The position numbers and the translations under genes were made by a program. Positions 23,424 to 34,680 of a stretch of 64,000 nucleotides of DNA are shown piece after piece. The notes beneath the pieces are model-generated. The model had not been told where the DNA came from and made no database searches. It saw only the letters and a program-made list of their open reading frames with translations. Every line of letters starts with the position of its first letter. Within the stretch, counting starts at the first letter, position 1. Where the stretch lies: contig OZ026518.1 of the NCBI GenBank assembly GCA_964019695.1, positions 84,811,950 to 84,875,949 of the forward strand, written 5' to 3'. The stretch comes from Loripinus fragilis. Its lineage: Eukaryota > Mollusca > Bivalvia > Lucinida > Lucinidae.

Positions 23424-23745
23424 TTTGCTTTTGACATATTTATCGCCTCATAGCAAAGCCAACAGAGTGGCATATACGCTTACCGAATGCTCAGATGAGC
23501 CTGGGCTATGATATTTAGTTACTCGTACAGCGTAAAGCGAATCTTTAATCAACGTCTGCAGATGTCCCACATGACCCTGTGTTGTTTTTTTTGTACGAGG
23601 CGGTGGAATTGTTTTATTTAAACGTGCAATAAATGACAATAAAAAGAAACAAACTAAATGTGTCTTTTCATCTATCTTCTACCTCTAAAATCCAAGTGTT
23701 GACTGTTTGTAGTATAGTCAAAACTATTACCCCGCAGTGCTGTGG

Positions 23746-23990
23746 ACGACAGGTTAAAAAATCTGTTTCATGCTCAACTCAACTGAGCACGAAATTTCAA
23801 CTGCTCATAAAAACTAAACTACCGACAAATAAAGAAGTTTCTTGATTAAAGTCTCTCAAATGTTGTATTTATCATGCTAATAAATGATAAAATGCCAATA
23901 ATTGTTGGCATTTTAGCATTTATGAGCAGAATAAATTTCGTGCTCAGCTCAGTTGATCATGTTTAAAGTTTTATAACCTCGTGGCCAGTA
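23746..23990. mobile_element. E-family foldback MITE, copy 2
   Basis: Same architecture as the copy at 18310: CATGCTCAACTCAACTGAGCA, CTGCTCATAAAAACT, the mirrored ATTTATGAGCAG and GCTCAGCTCAGTTGA, and the terminal TTTATAACCTCGTGG. An internal palindrome, CCAATAATTGTTGG, is present. Confidence 0.75.
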
Positions 23991-24012
23991 AGTCACATTG
24001 ACAGGAACTCTA

Positions 24013-24238
24013 GACCCGTGGTTGTATAATTTTTTTTCAGGCTCAATCCAGCTGAGCATGAAACTTCATCTGCTCATAAAAACTAAAATGCTGTAAACGC
24101 CTAGACTGTTATAGCTTTCAAACCCTCAGCTGTTGAATTTATTATGCTAATAAAAGTTATTATACCAACACTATATGAGCAATATAAATTGCATGCTCAG
24201 TTGAGTTGAGCATGAAAATAGTTTTATAAAACCTAGGC
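24013..24238. mobile_element. E-family foldback MITE, copy 3
   Basis: A third copy only about 20 bp after copy 2, in head-to-tail arrangement: CAGCTGAGCATGAAACTT, CTGCTCATAAAAACTAAAAT, then ATATGAGCA and GCTCAGTTGAGTTGAGCATG, ending TTTTATAAAACC. Confidence 0.75.
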
Positions 24239-24888
24239 ATGGTATAAACAAAACATATGAGCCTGTACATGCAAGTGGCAAAACCAAAAAAAATTGCTTT
24301 TGCACTCTGCGATGAATCAGATCAGCCTGGACATCCGCACAGCCTGACTAGAGCATTTGCTGGACCCATGTAGATCGGCTGAGAACATAGATGCCCAGCG
24401 AGCACACGGCATGTATCTGATCAGACTGTGCGAATGCCTAGGTTGATCTAAATCTTCGATGGATACATAAACTTAGTGTTGCTGTTGTCATGCGCAAACT
24501 CATAGTATATATAATTGCAGTTGAGCAAAGGTTATTCAAGCAACAAACTCATAACCTCGATAATGAACCCATGCGAAGAATTTAGCATTTTTTGCATTAA
24601 ATCTGAGCTTCTGAAATGTTCGTAAAATTATCCGATATTATTTGTCAAATTTCCAGAACATCTATTTGATCCACCTAGTAATATAAATAATGCATCATCA
24701 TCAAAAAAGGAAGTGTTTTTTCTTTTTCATCCATATAAACGTTTGACACCTCCACACCTCAAGACTCATTTTGATAGCAATTAAATTTAAATGGTGAATA
24801 AGAAAGGGACAAGGGTTAATCTTGTCGTACACCACGTTATAATTAAAAAAAACCTCTGAATGATGACCATTATTTGACGCACCTTTAG
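24239..24888. other. No gene seen
   Basis: Contains a diverged C/D-type core near 24310-24370 (ATCAGCCTGGACATCCGCAC); otherwise unremarkable. Confidence 0.45.
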
Positions 24889-25023
24889 ATTCATGTTAAA
24901 GTGTTAAACAATTTAACGATTAATTGGTTGCATCTTTTTAGAAAGATGCTAAGTTAATTAGCATCTTTCTAAAGAAAGATACACCCAATTAATCGTTAAA
25001 TTGTTTAACAATTGAACATGAAT
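24889..25023. mobile_element. Foldback element (135 bp), near-perfect palindrome
   Basis: ATTCATGTT..GTTAAACAATTTAACGATTA..AAAGATGCTA pairs with TAGCATCTTTCT..TAATCGTTAAATTGTTTAAC..AACATGAAT around AGTTAAT. Confidence 0.9.
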
Positions 25024-25061
25024 TTTTGATTAATGTTATCGAAAGTTTTTTAAGAGAAAAA

Positions 25062-25135
25062 CAAACTAGCGAGTATGACCAGAAAATACCACCATCATTG
25101 ACCAACACACGGCACCGTGAGGAAGTGACACAGAA
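25062..25135. mobile_element. B repeat fragment
   Basis: AGCGAGTATGACCAGAAAAT and ACGGCACCGTGAGGAAG match the start of the B repeat at 13519; the remainder has diverged or is missing. Confidence 0.6.
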
Positions 25136-25350
25136 CATGACAGCAATTACATATACAAATGAAGCAAATATATCCGATCCCTCACCATCAGTGAAATGTC
25201 TGAAAGAACGGAAAATACACTAGGAACTATAATAGCCTTAAAAGCATCAGGGCGTGACTGCACTAACAATAATGAACTGGTCCATAAAATAGGGGTGTTA
25301 CAACGTTGTGCCATACAGTTATTCATATTTACAAAAGAACTTTTACAAGC

Positions 25351-25443
25351 GATTCGATGGCGCAGTAAGTATAACGGTTGCACTCAAAGAATCTGAAAAC
25401 AAAGTTGAGGGTTCGAGACAAAGGTTGAGGGTTCGAGCCCAAG
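25351..25443 (+). repeat. tRNA-like relic with duplicated B box
   Basis: GATGGCGCAGTAAGTATAAC (weak A-box-like) is followed by two tandem copies of GTTGAGGGTTCGAG, each carrying a B-box-like GGTTCGAG core. No cloverleaf; perhaps a SINE head. Confidence 0.35.
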
Positions 25444-25539
25444 TAAAACTTTTTTATTTTTCATTTTTTGCTTTCGCAAAGTAACAGGAAATTTTTCGCG
25501 ATTTACATGTCTGCAGAAAAAAGCATGTTTGATGTATTA

Positions 25540-26175
25540 TGCAAATGTAAAGCGACTTCACTCAGTATAATGGCCAGGCTTGTGTGGAGATACAGTGACG
25601 ATGAAGGAGCTATTATTGAAAACGTGTACAAGTTCTGCATGGAGGAAAAGAAGTCTGGAGTGAAACTGTCACTGAATTGTGTATGGTACAGGACTGCAGC
25701 ACACTGGCGTTAGCAGATCTACCGCTCAGAAAATTGTGATAGAGAAGAAGAAGGCACAGGACGAGCAGCAACAACCATAGCAACCACCGTCATCTACGTC
25801 GAAAGTGTCACTGGATGACTTTGATAAGGGTGTCTTATGGAGGACCATCGCCTTGAAGAAGGTTCTGCCAACCCTTGATAACATCAGAACAAGGCTCAAA
25901 CAGAGTATTGGTTATACGGGCAGCAAGGGTCGTCTTCGCAAAGATCTCCTTTATATGAAGTCGGCTTACACACGCTGTGAGGTGAATCAAAAAGTGCTGA
26001 TGGAGAGACAAGGTGTAGTCCTCGGCAGGATCAGATACCTTCACATGGTCAGGGAGCTGAGAGAGGCGGGTTACACAGATGAAACTTACGTTCATACCAG
26101 CCGCGCTGTCCCGAAATGCTGGCAAGATAGTACTACTGGACTAACGATACCCTTTTCTAAAGGTAATTTAAGAAT
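25540..26175 (+). pseudogene. Decayed DDE transposase (IS630/Tc1-mariner superfamily)
   Basis: The N-terminal part contains EEKKSGVKLSLNCV followed by an HTH-like stretch. A frameshift near 25710 moves to a frame with STAQKIVIEKKKAQ; an in-frame TAG lies at 25778-25780. The frame then runs through SLDDFDKGVLWRTI, KKVLPTLDNIRTRLK, NQKVLMERQGVVLGRIRYL and TDETYVHTSRAVPKCWQD. The 'DETYVH' segment fits the first catalytic Asp region of DDE_3-type transposases common in invertebrate genomes. The catalytic domain breaks off after FSKGN, so the second Asp and the Glu/Asp are missing. It is inactive by truncation, frameshift and nonsense. Terminal inverted repeats were not found. Confidence 0.72.
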
Positions 26176-26621
26176 AGTGGAAGTGTACGACCCTTGGGTC
26201 TGCACTATAATCACTATTTGAGTTCGTCCGCTCGTCCGTCCGTTAGCAGTTCGTGAAAATATTCATAGCTCTTGACCACATAGTATTTTTTGATCACATT
26301 TTGCAAGCATATGCCATTTCCTAACCACTGGCATGCTAAACCACTTTTTATGGAAGAGGGTTTCATTCAAATTGGCAAACATTCAACGTTGTCCGTGCAT
26401 ATTACTGTCTGTTGATTTCACTTTACATAAAATTGATTTACTCTATGTAATAAATTTGTTTAACTTTAATATTTTCAGGTGAAAGAATGATCATACTTCA
26501 TGCTGTGTACAGTCAGGGATTCGTACCCAACGCACGAAAAATCATTTTACTTTCCTATGTTAAAATAATTAAACATCAAATTCAATATATGCAATAAAAT
26601 TGCAAGAAAAAAAAGCAAATC

Positions 26622-26690
26622 CGAATTGAGGCTCGAACTCACGACTTTGGGTGTTTCAGGCGAACGTTTTAACCACTGAACCAATGAGAC
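26622..26690 (-). repeat. tRNA-like relic (minus strand)
   Basis: On the minus strand: TTGGTTCAGTGGTTAAAACG (A-box-like) and GTGAGTTCGAGCCTC (B-box-like) about 35 bp apart, in a tRNA-sized stretch. A SINE head or tRNA pseudogene; the stems are imperfect. Confidence 0.45.
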
Positions 26691-27304
26691 AGACATAAAT
26701 TGGATACAGCTTTTAAGGATATAAATAATTTTTACAAACAGTTAACGGTAAATTATCTGCTCAACCCAGGAACATGGACTCGACCAAAGGTCAATACTGA
26801 GAGGTCACAAATGAATAATACATCACAAAACACGAACCAAACAATGAAACAATTGGAGCATCATCAAACAATGAACCAACAAATACAGAACCAACATATC
26901 AATCCGAAAGTCCAGCACAATTCGAGAATAGAATCAAGCATCGGGTGTACGTACATTGTAAGGCGCATTACGCGTAGTGCATGTACATTTGTACTATGTA
27001 CGGAAAATATTCATTTTGTTAGCCGGAACTGGTGTAAGGTAAATAATATCTGTGTAATGTGGGTTTAGCCCTGTTAAAATCCATTATTTCTGATGACCTG
27101 AAACGTTGAATCAGCAGAATAAATGTAGTTAATGTATTTTTCAATAAAAAAAACATAAGCTTCATTTATAACCGTTGGTTTTGCTGCAATCACATTTGTT
27201 ATTGTGGTGGCATGGTTTCTGTGACGTCAGCGTCACGTTATCAAAGTAGATCTTCGACGTACATCCGAGGTCTGATTCCAGTCGGAATGTTGAATCAAAA
27301 CAAA
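26691..27304. other. No convincing gene
   Basis: A 122-codon + strand ORF at 26700-27068 is rich in Asn, Gln and Thr in its first half and has no recognisable domain or good start context. I do not annotate it as a gene. Confidence 0.4.
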
Positions 27305-27475
27305 TAAATTTAGAACGGACTGCAGCAAAATATCCTGATTGGCCAAAGCGCTGTCCTAGTCTCTGCTGTTGTTAATTATAGTCCACAAAGTTGTTTAGCT
27401 CGCATGGAGGCTTCATAACTTGTGGATGTATCATTACAGGAAAACGATCAAATCAGATAAAACAAAGAAAATGAC
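27305..27475. mobile_element. B repeat fragment (far end)
   Basis: AGAACGGACTGCAG, TCTGCTGTTGTTA, ACAAAGTTGTTTAGCTCGCA and TGGAGGCTTCAT match the end of the B copy at 52095-52500. Confidence 0.6.
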
Positions 27476-27789
27476 TCTCGACTCACAGACAGTCAGATCT
27501 AAACTAGAAATGATACGACAAACAATATTACAAAACCAGGACTTGTCAATAAACGTACTCACACATATTGGGAGCGACACCAAACAATGGGGTTTCAACA
27601 ACAGATTCACCGACTTAGAACCGACAACAGCTGCAGCACGGGGATTGCCTTTGGTCCTGGAATCAAGATACTGTGCTTCGTGTCCTTTCCAGTGTTGCAA
27701 TCATTTGCTAAAAAAGAGAAAGCTAGTTGCTTTACTTTAATTATAATCTTGCTTGTCTCTGTGTGTTTTTGTTTGTACGTGTTCTAAAT

Positions 27790-28150
27790 AGAGGATCTTA
27801 CATGGGTGCTCCCCTTGTTGCAGATATAAAGGATCTTACAAAAGAGCTCGTTTTATTGATTTTATTAAACGAGTTCGGGGAAAGAGATAAAATGCGAGGC
27901 TTGCCGAGCATTTTATCTCTTTTTCGCAGCTAGTTTAATTGATTAAATCAAACATGAGCCCAAATGTTAGTTTCTAATTATCATATGACATTAAGATTAC
28001 TTTGAAGTCTTATTTTTGACGTAAAAACGTTATTATTTTGTCATTATGTACGCAACTTTGTTATGGACGTCATAACGTTTTCCCAAAATCTGTTTACCGA
28101 TTTAATTGCATGGCTCTATTTTACTCCCAGACGTGACGTCATATGATAAT
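27790..28150. mobile_element. K-family MITE, copy 1
   Basis: From AGAGGATCTTACATG to ACGTCATATGATA. It includes a perfect hairpin AGAGATAAAATGC..GCATTTTATCTCT with apex GAGGCTTGCCGA, and ACGTTATTATTTTGTCATTA. An inverted copy lies at 62925-63268. Confidence 0.85.
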
Positions 28151-29034
28151 ATCATTTCCGAACGGTGCCTTTACTTGGAATGGTATGTGGGGTGGACGAC
28201 ATTTCGTCGATACGACTTTTGGTCGCATATGACTTTCCGCCGAGCATGGCGTTAGGTTGAAATAATAGTCAGGTACATGTATGACATTCCGTCGAAATGG
28301 TCAACCCAGTTATTTTATAAGAATTCAGATCTGTGATCTATGGTCTGTGATTAAGTCATACTCATTCGATTTTAAATGATAATTATTATATTAATCTAGC
28401 TGTAATTGAAAATTAAATAAATAGTTAATTAATATCCTGGTCAATACTAATACGATATTTACATGGAGTTTGTAAAAGTATATTTTTGCTTAATAGTCAA
28501 ATTAACCCATTAACAGTAATTGTCATTTGGCAATTTACATATATATTTGGTAGATTGATATTGACGTCACATACAAGCACTAGTTTACCCGAGATAAGCA
28601 TGAGCATGCATATTTTCACTGTGATTTATAAAATACATCGATATCTACGTAAATGCTGAAAATCACCAGCATGGTTTTCCGCGATCCTTCTGTCTATACA
28701 ACACTTGAAGTTTGTCATTTCATTTATGCCAGTCTTCAACGTATGTATGCATGACCTGGATTAGGCTTATTATGCTGGGAACTACGTCATTGAGCTGTGT
28801 TTACTATGTCCGTTCAATAAATAGAGGGACATGCCACCACTGAAATAAACTGTGCAGACTGACTTGAGGATTCTACGATCGTTTATTATTTTTCTGATTT
28901 CTATAAATTCATTAAAACCGAGTCCGCTGTTTTCTTGTATTGCAGGCTCTCTCTATTTCTGAAGGATTCTTTTTTCCATATTACTTTGACAAGTTTTTTT
29001 GCTGTTGTTGTTGTCTTAAGTTTTCAATTGATGA
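28151..29034. other. No gene seen
   Basis: AT-rich; short palindromic stretches such as CATTTCGTCGATACGAC near 28200 but no recognised element. Confidence 0.45.
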
Positions 29035-29243
29035 GGGGAGGAAGGATCCAAATATCACTATAAGCGGGCCATTATCGACCCGCCAGCGAAACGCCCTTTA
29101 AATGGCATTTCGCTGGCGTGCCGATTTTGGCCCAACATTGAATGCTGGCTAAGAAGCTTTGTAATTTTTCAGGGGACCAGTATTGCTAAGAAATTGCTAA
29201 GAAACCCTATATTTTTTGTGATTTTTCAGGGGGGGGCGTGTTG
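29035..29243. mobile_element. F-family foldback element, copy 3 (truncated)
   Basis: CACTATAAGCGGGCCATTAT, CCCGCCAGCGAAACGCC / GGCATTTCGCTGGCGTGCC as the central palindrome, CCAACATTGAATGCTGGCTA and AAGAAACCCTATA. The distal ends are incomplete. Confidence 0.8.
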
Positions 29244-32200
29244 TTTTCTTTTGAAGATGATTGGATAAAAGAATGTATGACAAATTAGATATGCATATAT
29301 ACTTAAAGTTCGCACATACTTTATAACATTGCACATAAGTCTAGCATTGGTGACAATTTCAACACTGAGAAGAGTGCCCTCTCAATGCTATTGTTGTTAG
29401 AATAGTTGAAGTGTTTGCATGTATATTTTGAATCCACAGCACTTGTGTGTATCAAACTTATTCTAATGTTGAACATTTATGTAACGCACGCTTTTTTATT
29501 AAGGATTCCATTTACAAGATCCCTACAAATATGTTGTCAAACCACGCTCTGTAAAGTGGTATATTAGTGTTACTTGTTAAAGCTAAGTAAGATCTCATAA
29601 ATGCACGTTTTATTTTAAATATTTTACTTTTCTATCCAATATTCCAAAATAACATTTTAAAATCTATTTTACATTTATTTGAATGTCACCTGGTAAAATT
29701 ATTGTAAATTTGAATTGATATCATAAGTAACAACTGACTTGTTTCTTTGGATATTACCATATCACATGTGAACATTGAAATGTAAAATTTGCTATTATAA
29801 CTCGTTGCCCCTATTTTCATGGAAACGTTTGTTCTGAAGAAACCATTTACTTATGATGTTTACATTGCAAACCTAAAATGATCAGTACTAAAGTTGATTT
29901 GATTAACAGTTTCATTATTTTATAAACATGAAGTCTATGCTAACTAATGTAATCGCTTAAAATAAAGTAATGTGCCACCTTCTGCATATGCAAATATATG
30001 CGAGTATAAAATTAGATTTGGAAACAGTCTCTGTCAACAGTAACTGATTACAGACACTTATGCTGTCTATTTTAATGTAACATATATCATTTTTTATTCT
30101 ATCTTTTAAAGATGCTGGATTATATCTGGATTGTAAGCAAACATGTGTATGCTACCACTTCCCACACAACGTTTAGTTATTAGCATCTTTTAATGTTAGT
30201 GAACCTAAATATACAAGAAAACGGAGCCTATATTGTATTGTTGACACTGCCTCTTAACAAATGCTGAAAAAGGTACTATATTAACGCCCTTAAGCAAGAA
30301 CTTAGCACTGCAAAAACATATGAGCAAAACAGCCTTGATGAGACGTCTAACGTTGATAGGCATCGATGCCATACGGCAGCTAAATTGGGGGTAGTTGTTG
30401 ATGTTGATGTTGATGAGGACCATGGCAAGCTTCCAACGATATACTGATTACCTAAACTTTATAAACGGCCCTATAAGTAGCGCGTTTTATTGCCAATTCT
30501 AATTCATGTACAACTAACGTGTTGTCTTTTCTTGTGACTTCTTGCCTCACTGCGGTTAAAAACCATGTCATTAAATATTGCACAACAGTTTATGAAAGTA
30601 ATGGTAAAAATATTTTGGTCTATTAAAAATTCAGGTGAAATTATTAAAGTCTAGAGTTTTCTAGCATCTAGTATACATATGATTTCTCTACTCTCTATAT
30701 TACATTGCCTCATAATCTAATCAAAGAAAACATCTAACAGAATTAATTGAACAAACATTTTACAGAGAGGACTATCTTTATTAGCCTTGTAATGTTAAAA
30801 TGCATTTTTTTTTTTACTTCTGAACAACCTTAACAATATAAATTGTGGTCATGCCAGAAAATGTGTGATGCTCTCCATTAATTTTTGGACAATATATCTA
30901 TAAGATTTGGCTCGAAATTATATAGACAAATTGTTGGTATTCCAGTGGCAATTATTTTTTCTGATAAAATAGGGTTTGATCATTAAATTAATTCTATCAA
31001 AATTTGTCTGTACTGATACAATATTTTTACATTAATGTTTTAAGCACATGCAGAGATTTGCAGATTTCCAAAGGAAAGAGCAACCCCGCAGACAGTTGGT
31101 TTGTTTATTATATGGCGAATTTCCAAAATGCCACACGAGGTAATGTTGTTATTTGATTTTTAAAATATTTAGTCCACATGCATGCATGAGCTTCTGATGA
31201 AAGTGACCGGAACGCGCTTAAAACGTGATTTTTTTGGCCGAAGTGCTTGTATTGTGGTCTATGTGAAATGAATTAGTACCGTCACCCTTAAACCGATAGT
31301 AGATTGTTTACATATGCAAGGCCATTTAGTGTCACTTGTATGAGTTTGTTTAAATTCTTTGCTTACAGGCATATCACAAGAATCAAATGAACTCTTTAAG
31401 TGAATACTTCGCAAGTTAAATCCTGAAATGGAACAATTCTGACCCCAAGTTGTTGCCAGATGGTCAAAAATGTCAGCTTTGGATTCTTTGTGTGTTTGGG
31501 AGGGTAGGGTGGGGGCATAATAATCATGCTGGAGCATTTTCAGTGGTTTTATCTGTCAAAATCAAATAGAATTTAGGAAAGCAGAACCTCTTGTTACAGG
31601 CTATAAAGCCAAAATTGGACCTCATTTCAAAGAAATAAAACATTTGCTAGTTTACCAAGAAAAAAACAACAAAGTAGTAATCGTTTTTTGGATGTTATTT
31701 CATGGGAATATGACAACAGCTGCGCTCAGACATGCAGATTTCCCTCAATTTAGGCAGTTACACTAGAAAAAAGCACATGTCACAGCAAAACTCTAAAACT
31801 TTGTTTGATTTGAAGTCCAAACCATGAATTAAATCACCAATTGTTTGGCAGAACCATAAACTGCAATGTTACCGGTGGTCTGTGCGCCAGGTGTCATCAC
31901 AAATAAAATGAATGCAAGTTTATAAATAAATCATAAAGTCAACAGGTATATATTTTCTACCTTTTACGCCACCACCTGTGCTGAAAAATGCAACCACCAG
32001 CTCTTTGTAGCAACATCCGGTGCGTTTACATTGATCAGTGTGATGTGCGGTATGTCAATTTTCCTTCAAAGCCACTTTTCATGCAATATTTTGTCAAACT
32101 AAAGAGAAATCTATCATTCCGAGGCATAAAACTGACATTTTCCCCACCTTTCACTGAACCTGATTTCAAAAATAGACAAATTCTTTAAAGAAAATCCTGT

Positions 32201-32351
32201 TTTTGCTACTTAAATGGGGGTTGACATTCAAAATCTGACCTAGTGTCCCCCGAAGTGTGCAGCATTACATCCTATGAATGCATTTAGAACCTATGATGGT
32301 TAAGAATTACAGTATAATGTGTGAAACGTCATACTAACAGAACAAACTTGT
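29244..32351. other. No gene seen in the longest repeat-poor stretch
   Basis: About 3.1 kb with no obvious repeats and only short ORFs. The longest (minus 31259-31537, 92 codons) has no recognisable motif. It could hold regulatory or non-coding RNA sequence, but nothing positive supports this. Confidence 0.4.
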
Positions 32352-32933
32352 AAAGGGGTACGTGCATTAAGAGGCTATTTTGGCCCCCTATGAGGTCAAA
32401 AAATAAAAGTTTCTCTTGACAAGATTCTTCTTATTAGTTTATTAGAACAATAGCCAAAGTGTAAAGGTCTGGTATTGATTCAACTTTTACGGTTGCTATG
32501 GTAACAAAAATGGCCGCCAAAATAGGTTAAAAATAGGAAAATGACCGTTTTGGAGCAAATTTGAGACATGTAACAGAGAAATCAATATAGAGCACAAGCA
32601 AATACCAAAAGAATATTTTAACAGATGATGAGAAATATCACGGTACACAATATATTTAAAGTTTTTTTTTTGTATTTGCTTGTGCTGATATTTAATTCTT
32701 AAAACATCGGTCTCAAAAAGCCTCAAATTTGGCCTAAAATGGCAATTTCTCTATTTTAAGCCTATTTTGGCAGCCATTTTGGTAACCATAGCAACGGTAA
32801 AAGTAAAGTAAATGCCAGAATTTTAAACTTGAGCTATTCTTCTAACAAACCAATAAGATGAAATTGGTGAAAAGCAACTTTCAGTTTTTGGCTCTAGGGG
32901 GCCCAAATTGGCCCTTAATGCACATACCCCTTT
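32352..32933. mobile_element. L-family long-palindrome element, copy 1 (582 bp)
   Basis: Nearly the whole element folds back. Termini AAAGGGGTACGTGCATTAAG and AATGCACATACCCCTTT. Then GGCTATTTTGGCCCCC / GGGGGCCCAAATTGGCC; TTTTACGGTTGCTATGGTAA / TTACCATAGC..CGGTAAAAG; and CACAAGCAAATACCAAAA / TTTTTGTATTTGCTTGTG near the centre. No ORF. Confidence 0.9.
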
Positions 32934-33140
32934 GTAGAGATAAAACTATTCTACGAACATAAAATTGCCCCTCGTACTTATATAGTTGTTCTATTTATAT
33001 AGGTCTTCCTAGTATTTAACATGACTGAAATTAGTCATTCTCTAACTAGATATATAGAGATTCAATACAATGATCGTCGACAAAAAGAGAATTTGGTAGG
33101 TTAGAAATTGGCTACATCCAAACGCATAACCCCACCACTC

Positions 33141-34680
33141 CATGCGCAGATCCTGAAAGTTTTGTCAGATGGAGTCCAACTTTGACAAGGTTATTATTAT
33201 TTTATAGGGGGTGAAGATCCAAGCAAATACCACTATAATGCAGACATGGGGCGTATTAATCGTTAATGCTAATGCATTATAAATGCATTACTTTTTCCAG
33301 TAATTCAAGATAATGATTAATTTATTTTTTGAATTACTTTAATGCTAATTCAATGCATTACTTTTGTCAAAATTCAATGCATTACTTGCATTACTTTGGA
33401 TTACTGTCTAGCAGAAATATTGGCATCAATAGAGTATACAGACTCAAAATAGAGAAATGAGATACACAACAAAAGGACTTGTTTCCATTAGTTATTTTCA
33501 TTCACAGTTTCCTTTTGTTCAACTTCCTTGTAAAGACTGTTATTTGACGAAGGAACATGCTAAATGAACTGTGAAACCTGTAAGTAAGGGTTTTGATTAT
33601 ATATCAATAAAGTGAAAAAGCTTACAGTTACTGGCAATCCCAGAAGAACCTAGAATGGTGAAAATGTACCTGGAAAGTATTGAAGTAAAGTATATTTCAT
33701 CACACTTTATTAAAATCAGTTGTTTTAAGGCTAATAAAATAAGCTTTAAAACGGCGTGGATTTTGTTACAATCTAATATCAAAGAAACAAATGTTTTGAT
33801 CACAATAAGGGAAAATTTCACTGGATTTTCTTGTTCACATTTTTTGACACTTGACCACTGACAGTGTATCTCTTTGGTCAGTTTTGCTATAGGGTAAATG
33901 TATGGGGTCAAAAATATAAGAGATTAGGAATTATGATAAAGCCTGCGCTTTGTTTAATGAATTATTCAGACAAGAGATACAGGGCAGGAAACTCCAAATG
34001 TTTATAATTTTCCTCTTATAAAATATACTTCCATTGAGAAGCTTCCCAGTGGTATAATATACAATGAAATATGATCACTTAAAAAACTGGGGTTGCTACA
34101 TTTGAACGTTATTTCCACAAATTTTCAAAAATTATGAAATTTAAACGAATGTTACTGACAAGAATACGAAATTCACTACCAAAAGTGAAGATATTATAAT
34201 CTGCGTCTCTATATAATATCTATATGTGAAATTTACATGTTTACTGTATGTACCTATTTTGTTCAACGTATCAAAACTGTTCAGAGGTTACAGTATAGTA
34301 TGATACTGTTTCACGTAAGTGAAAGTAATGCTTAATTTAATGCATTACTTTCTTAAATAATGCTATTTCAGTGCATTACTTTTTCAAAATTCAGCAATGG
34401 CAATGCTTATTCAATACATATTTTGGCAAGTAATGCTTATGCAATGCATTTCTTTCAAAAGTATTTCCCCCATGTCTGCTATAATGGGCCATTATCGGCC
34501 CACCAGGGAAACGCCATTCAAATGAAGTTTCGTGGGCGTGCCGATAATGACCTGAAATTGAATGCTGCCTTGGTACACATGTAGCTTTGTGATTTTTTAG
34601 GGGTTCTGGATCTGTTTTGCTAAAAAAATCCTATATTTTTGTGATTTTTCAGGGGGAGGTGGTCCGCCCCTGCGCTCAAA
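33141..34680. mobile_element. F-family element, copy 4, split by a hAT-like insertion
   Basis: Left part 33141-33240 (CATGCGCAGATCCTGAAAGT, CAGATGGAGTCCAACTTTGA, CCACTATAATG) and right part 34479-34680 (CTATAATGGGCCATTATCGG, GTTTCGTGGGCGTGCCGAT, TTGAATGCTGCCTTGG). The element is interrupted between them by 33241-34478. One copy of CTATAATG restores a continuous F element. Confidence 0.85.
33241..34478. mobile_element. hAT-like non-autonomous element (1.24 kb)
   Basis: Terminal inverted repeats CAGACATGGGG and CCCCCATGTCTG. A perfect 8-bp target-site duplication CTATAATG lies at 33233-33240 and 34479-34486, the size typical of hAT transposons. The subterminal regions are rich in repeated AATGCATTACTT motifs. 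The interior holds only short ORFs with no transposase motif, so it would depend on a transposase in trans. Confidence 0.88.

Noticed and set aside
26700..27068. 122-codon Asn/Gln-rich ORF
   Set aside because: Low-complexity composition, no domain, and no supporting neighbours or splice context.
31259..31537. 92-codon minus-strand ORF
   Set aside because: No recognisable motif and no flanking splice or coding evidence.
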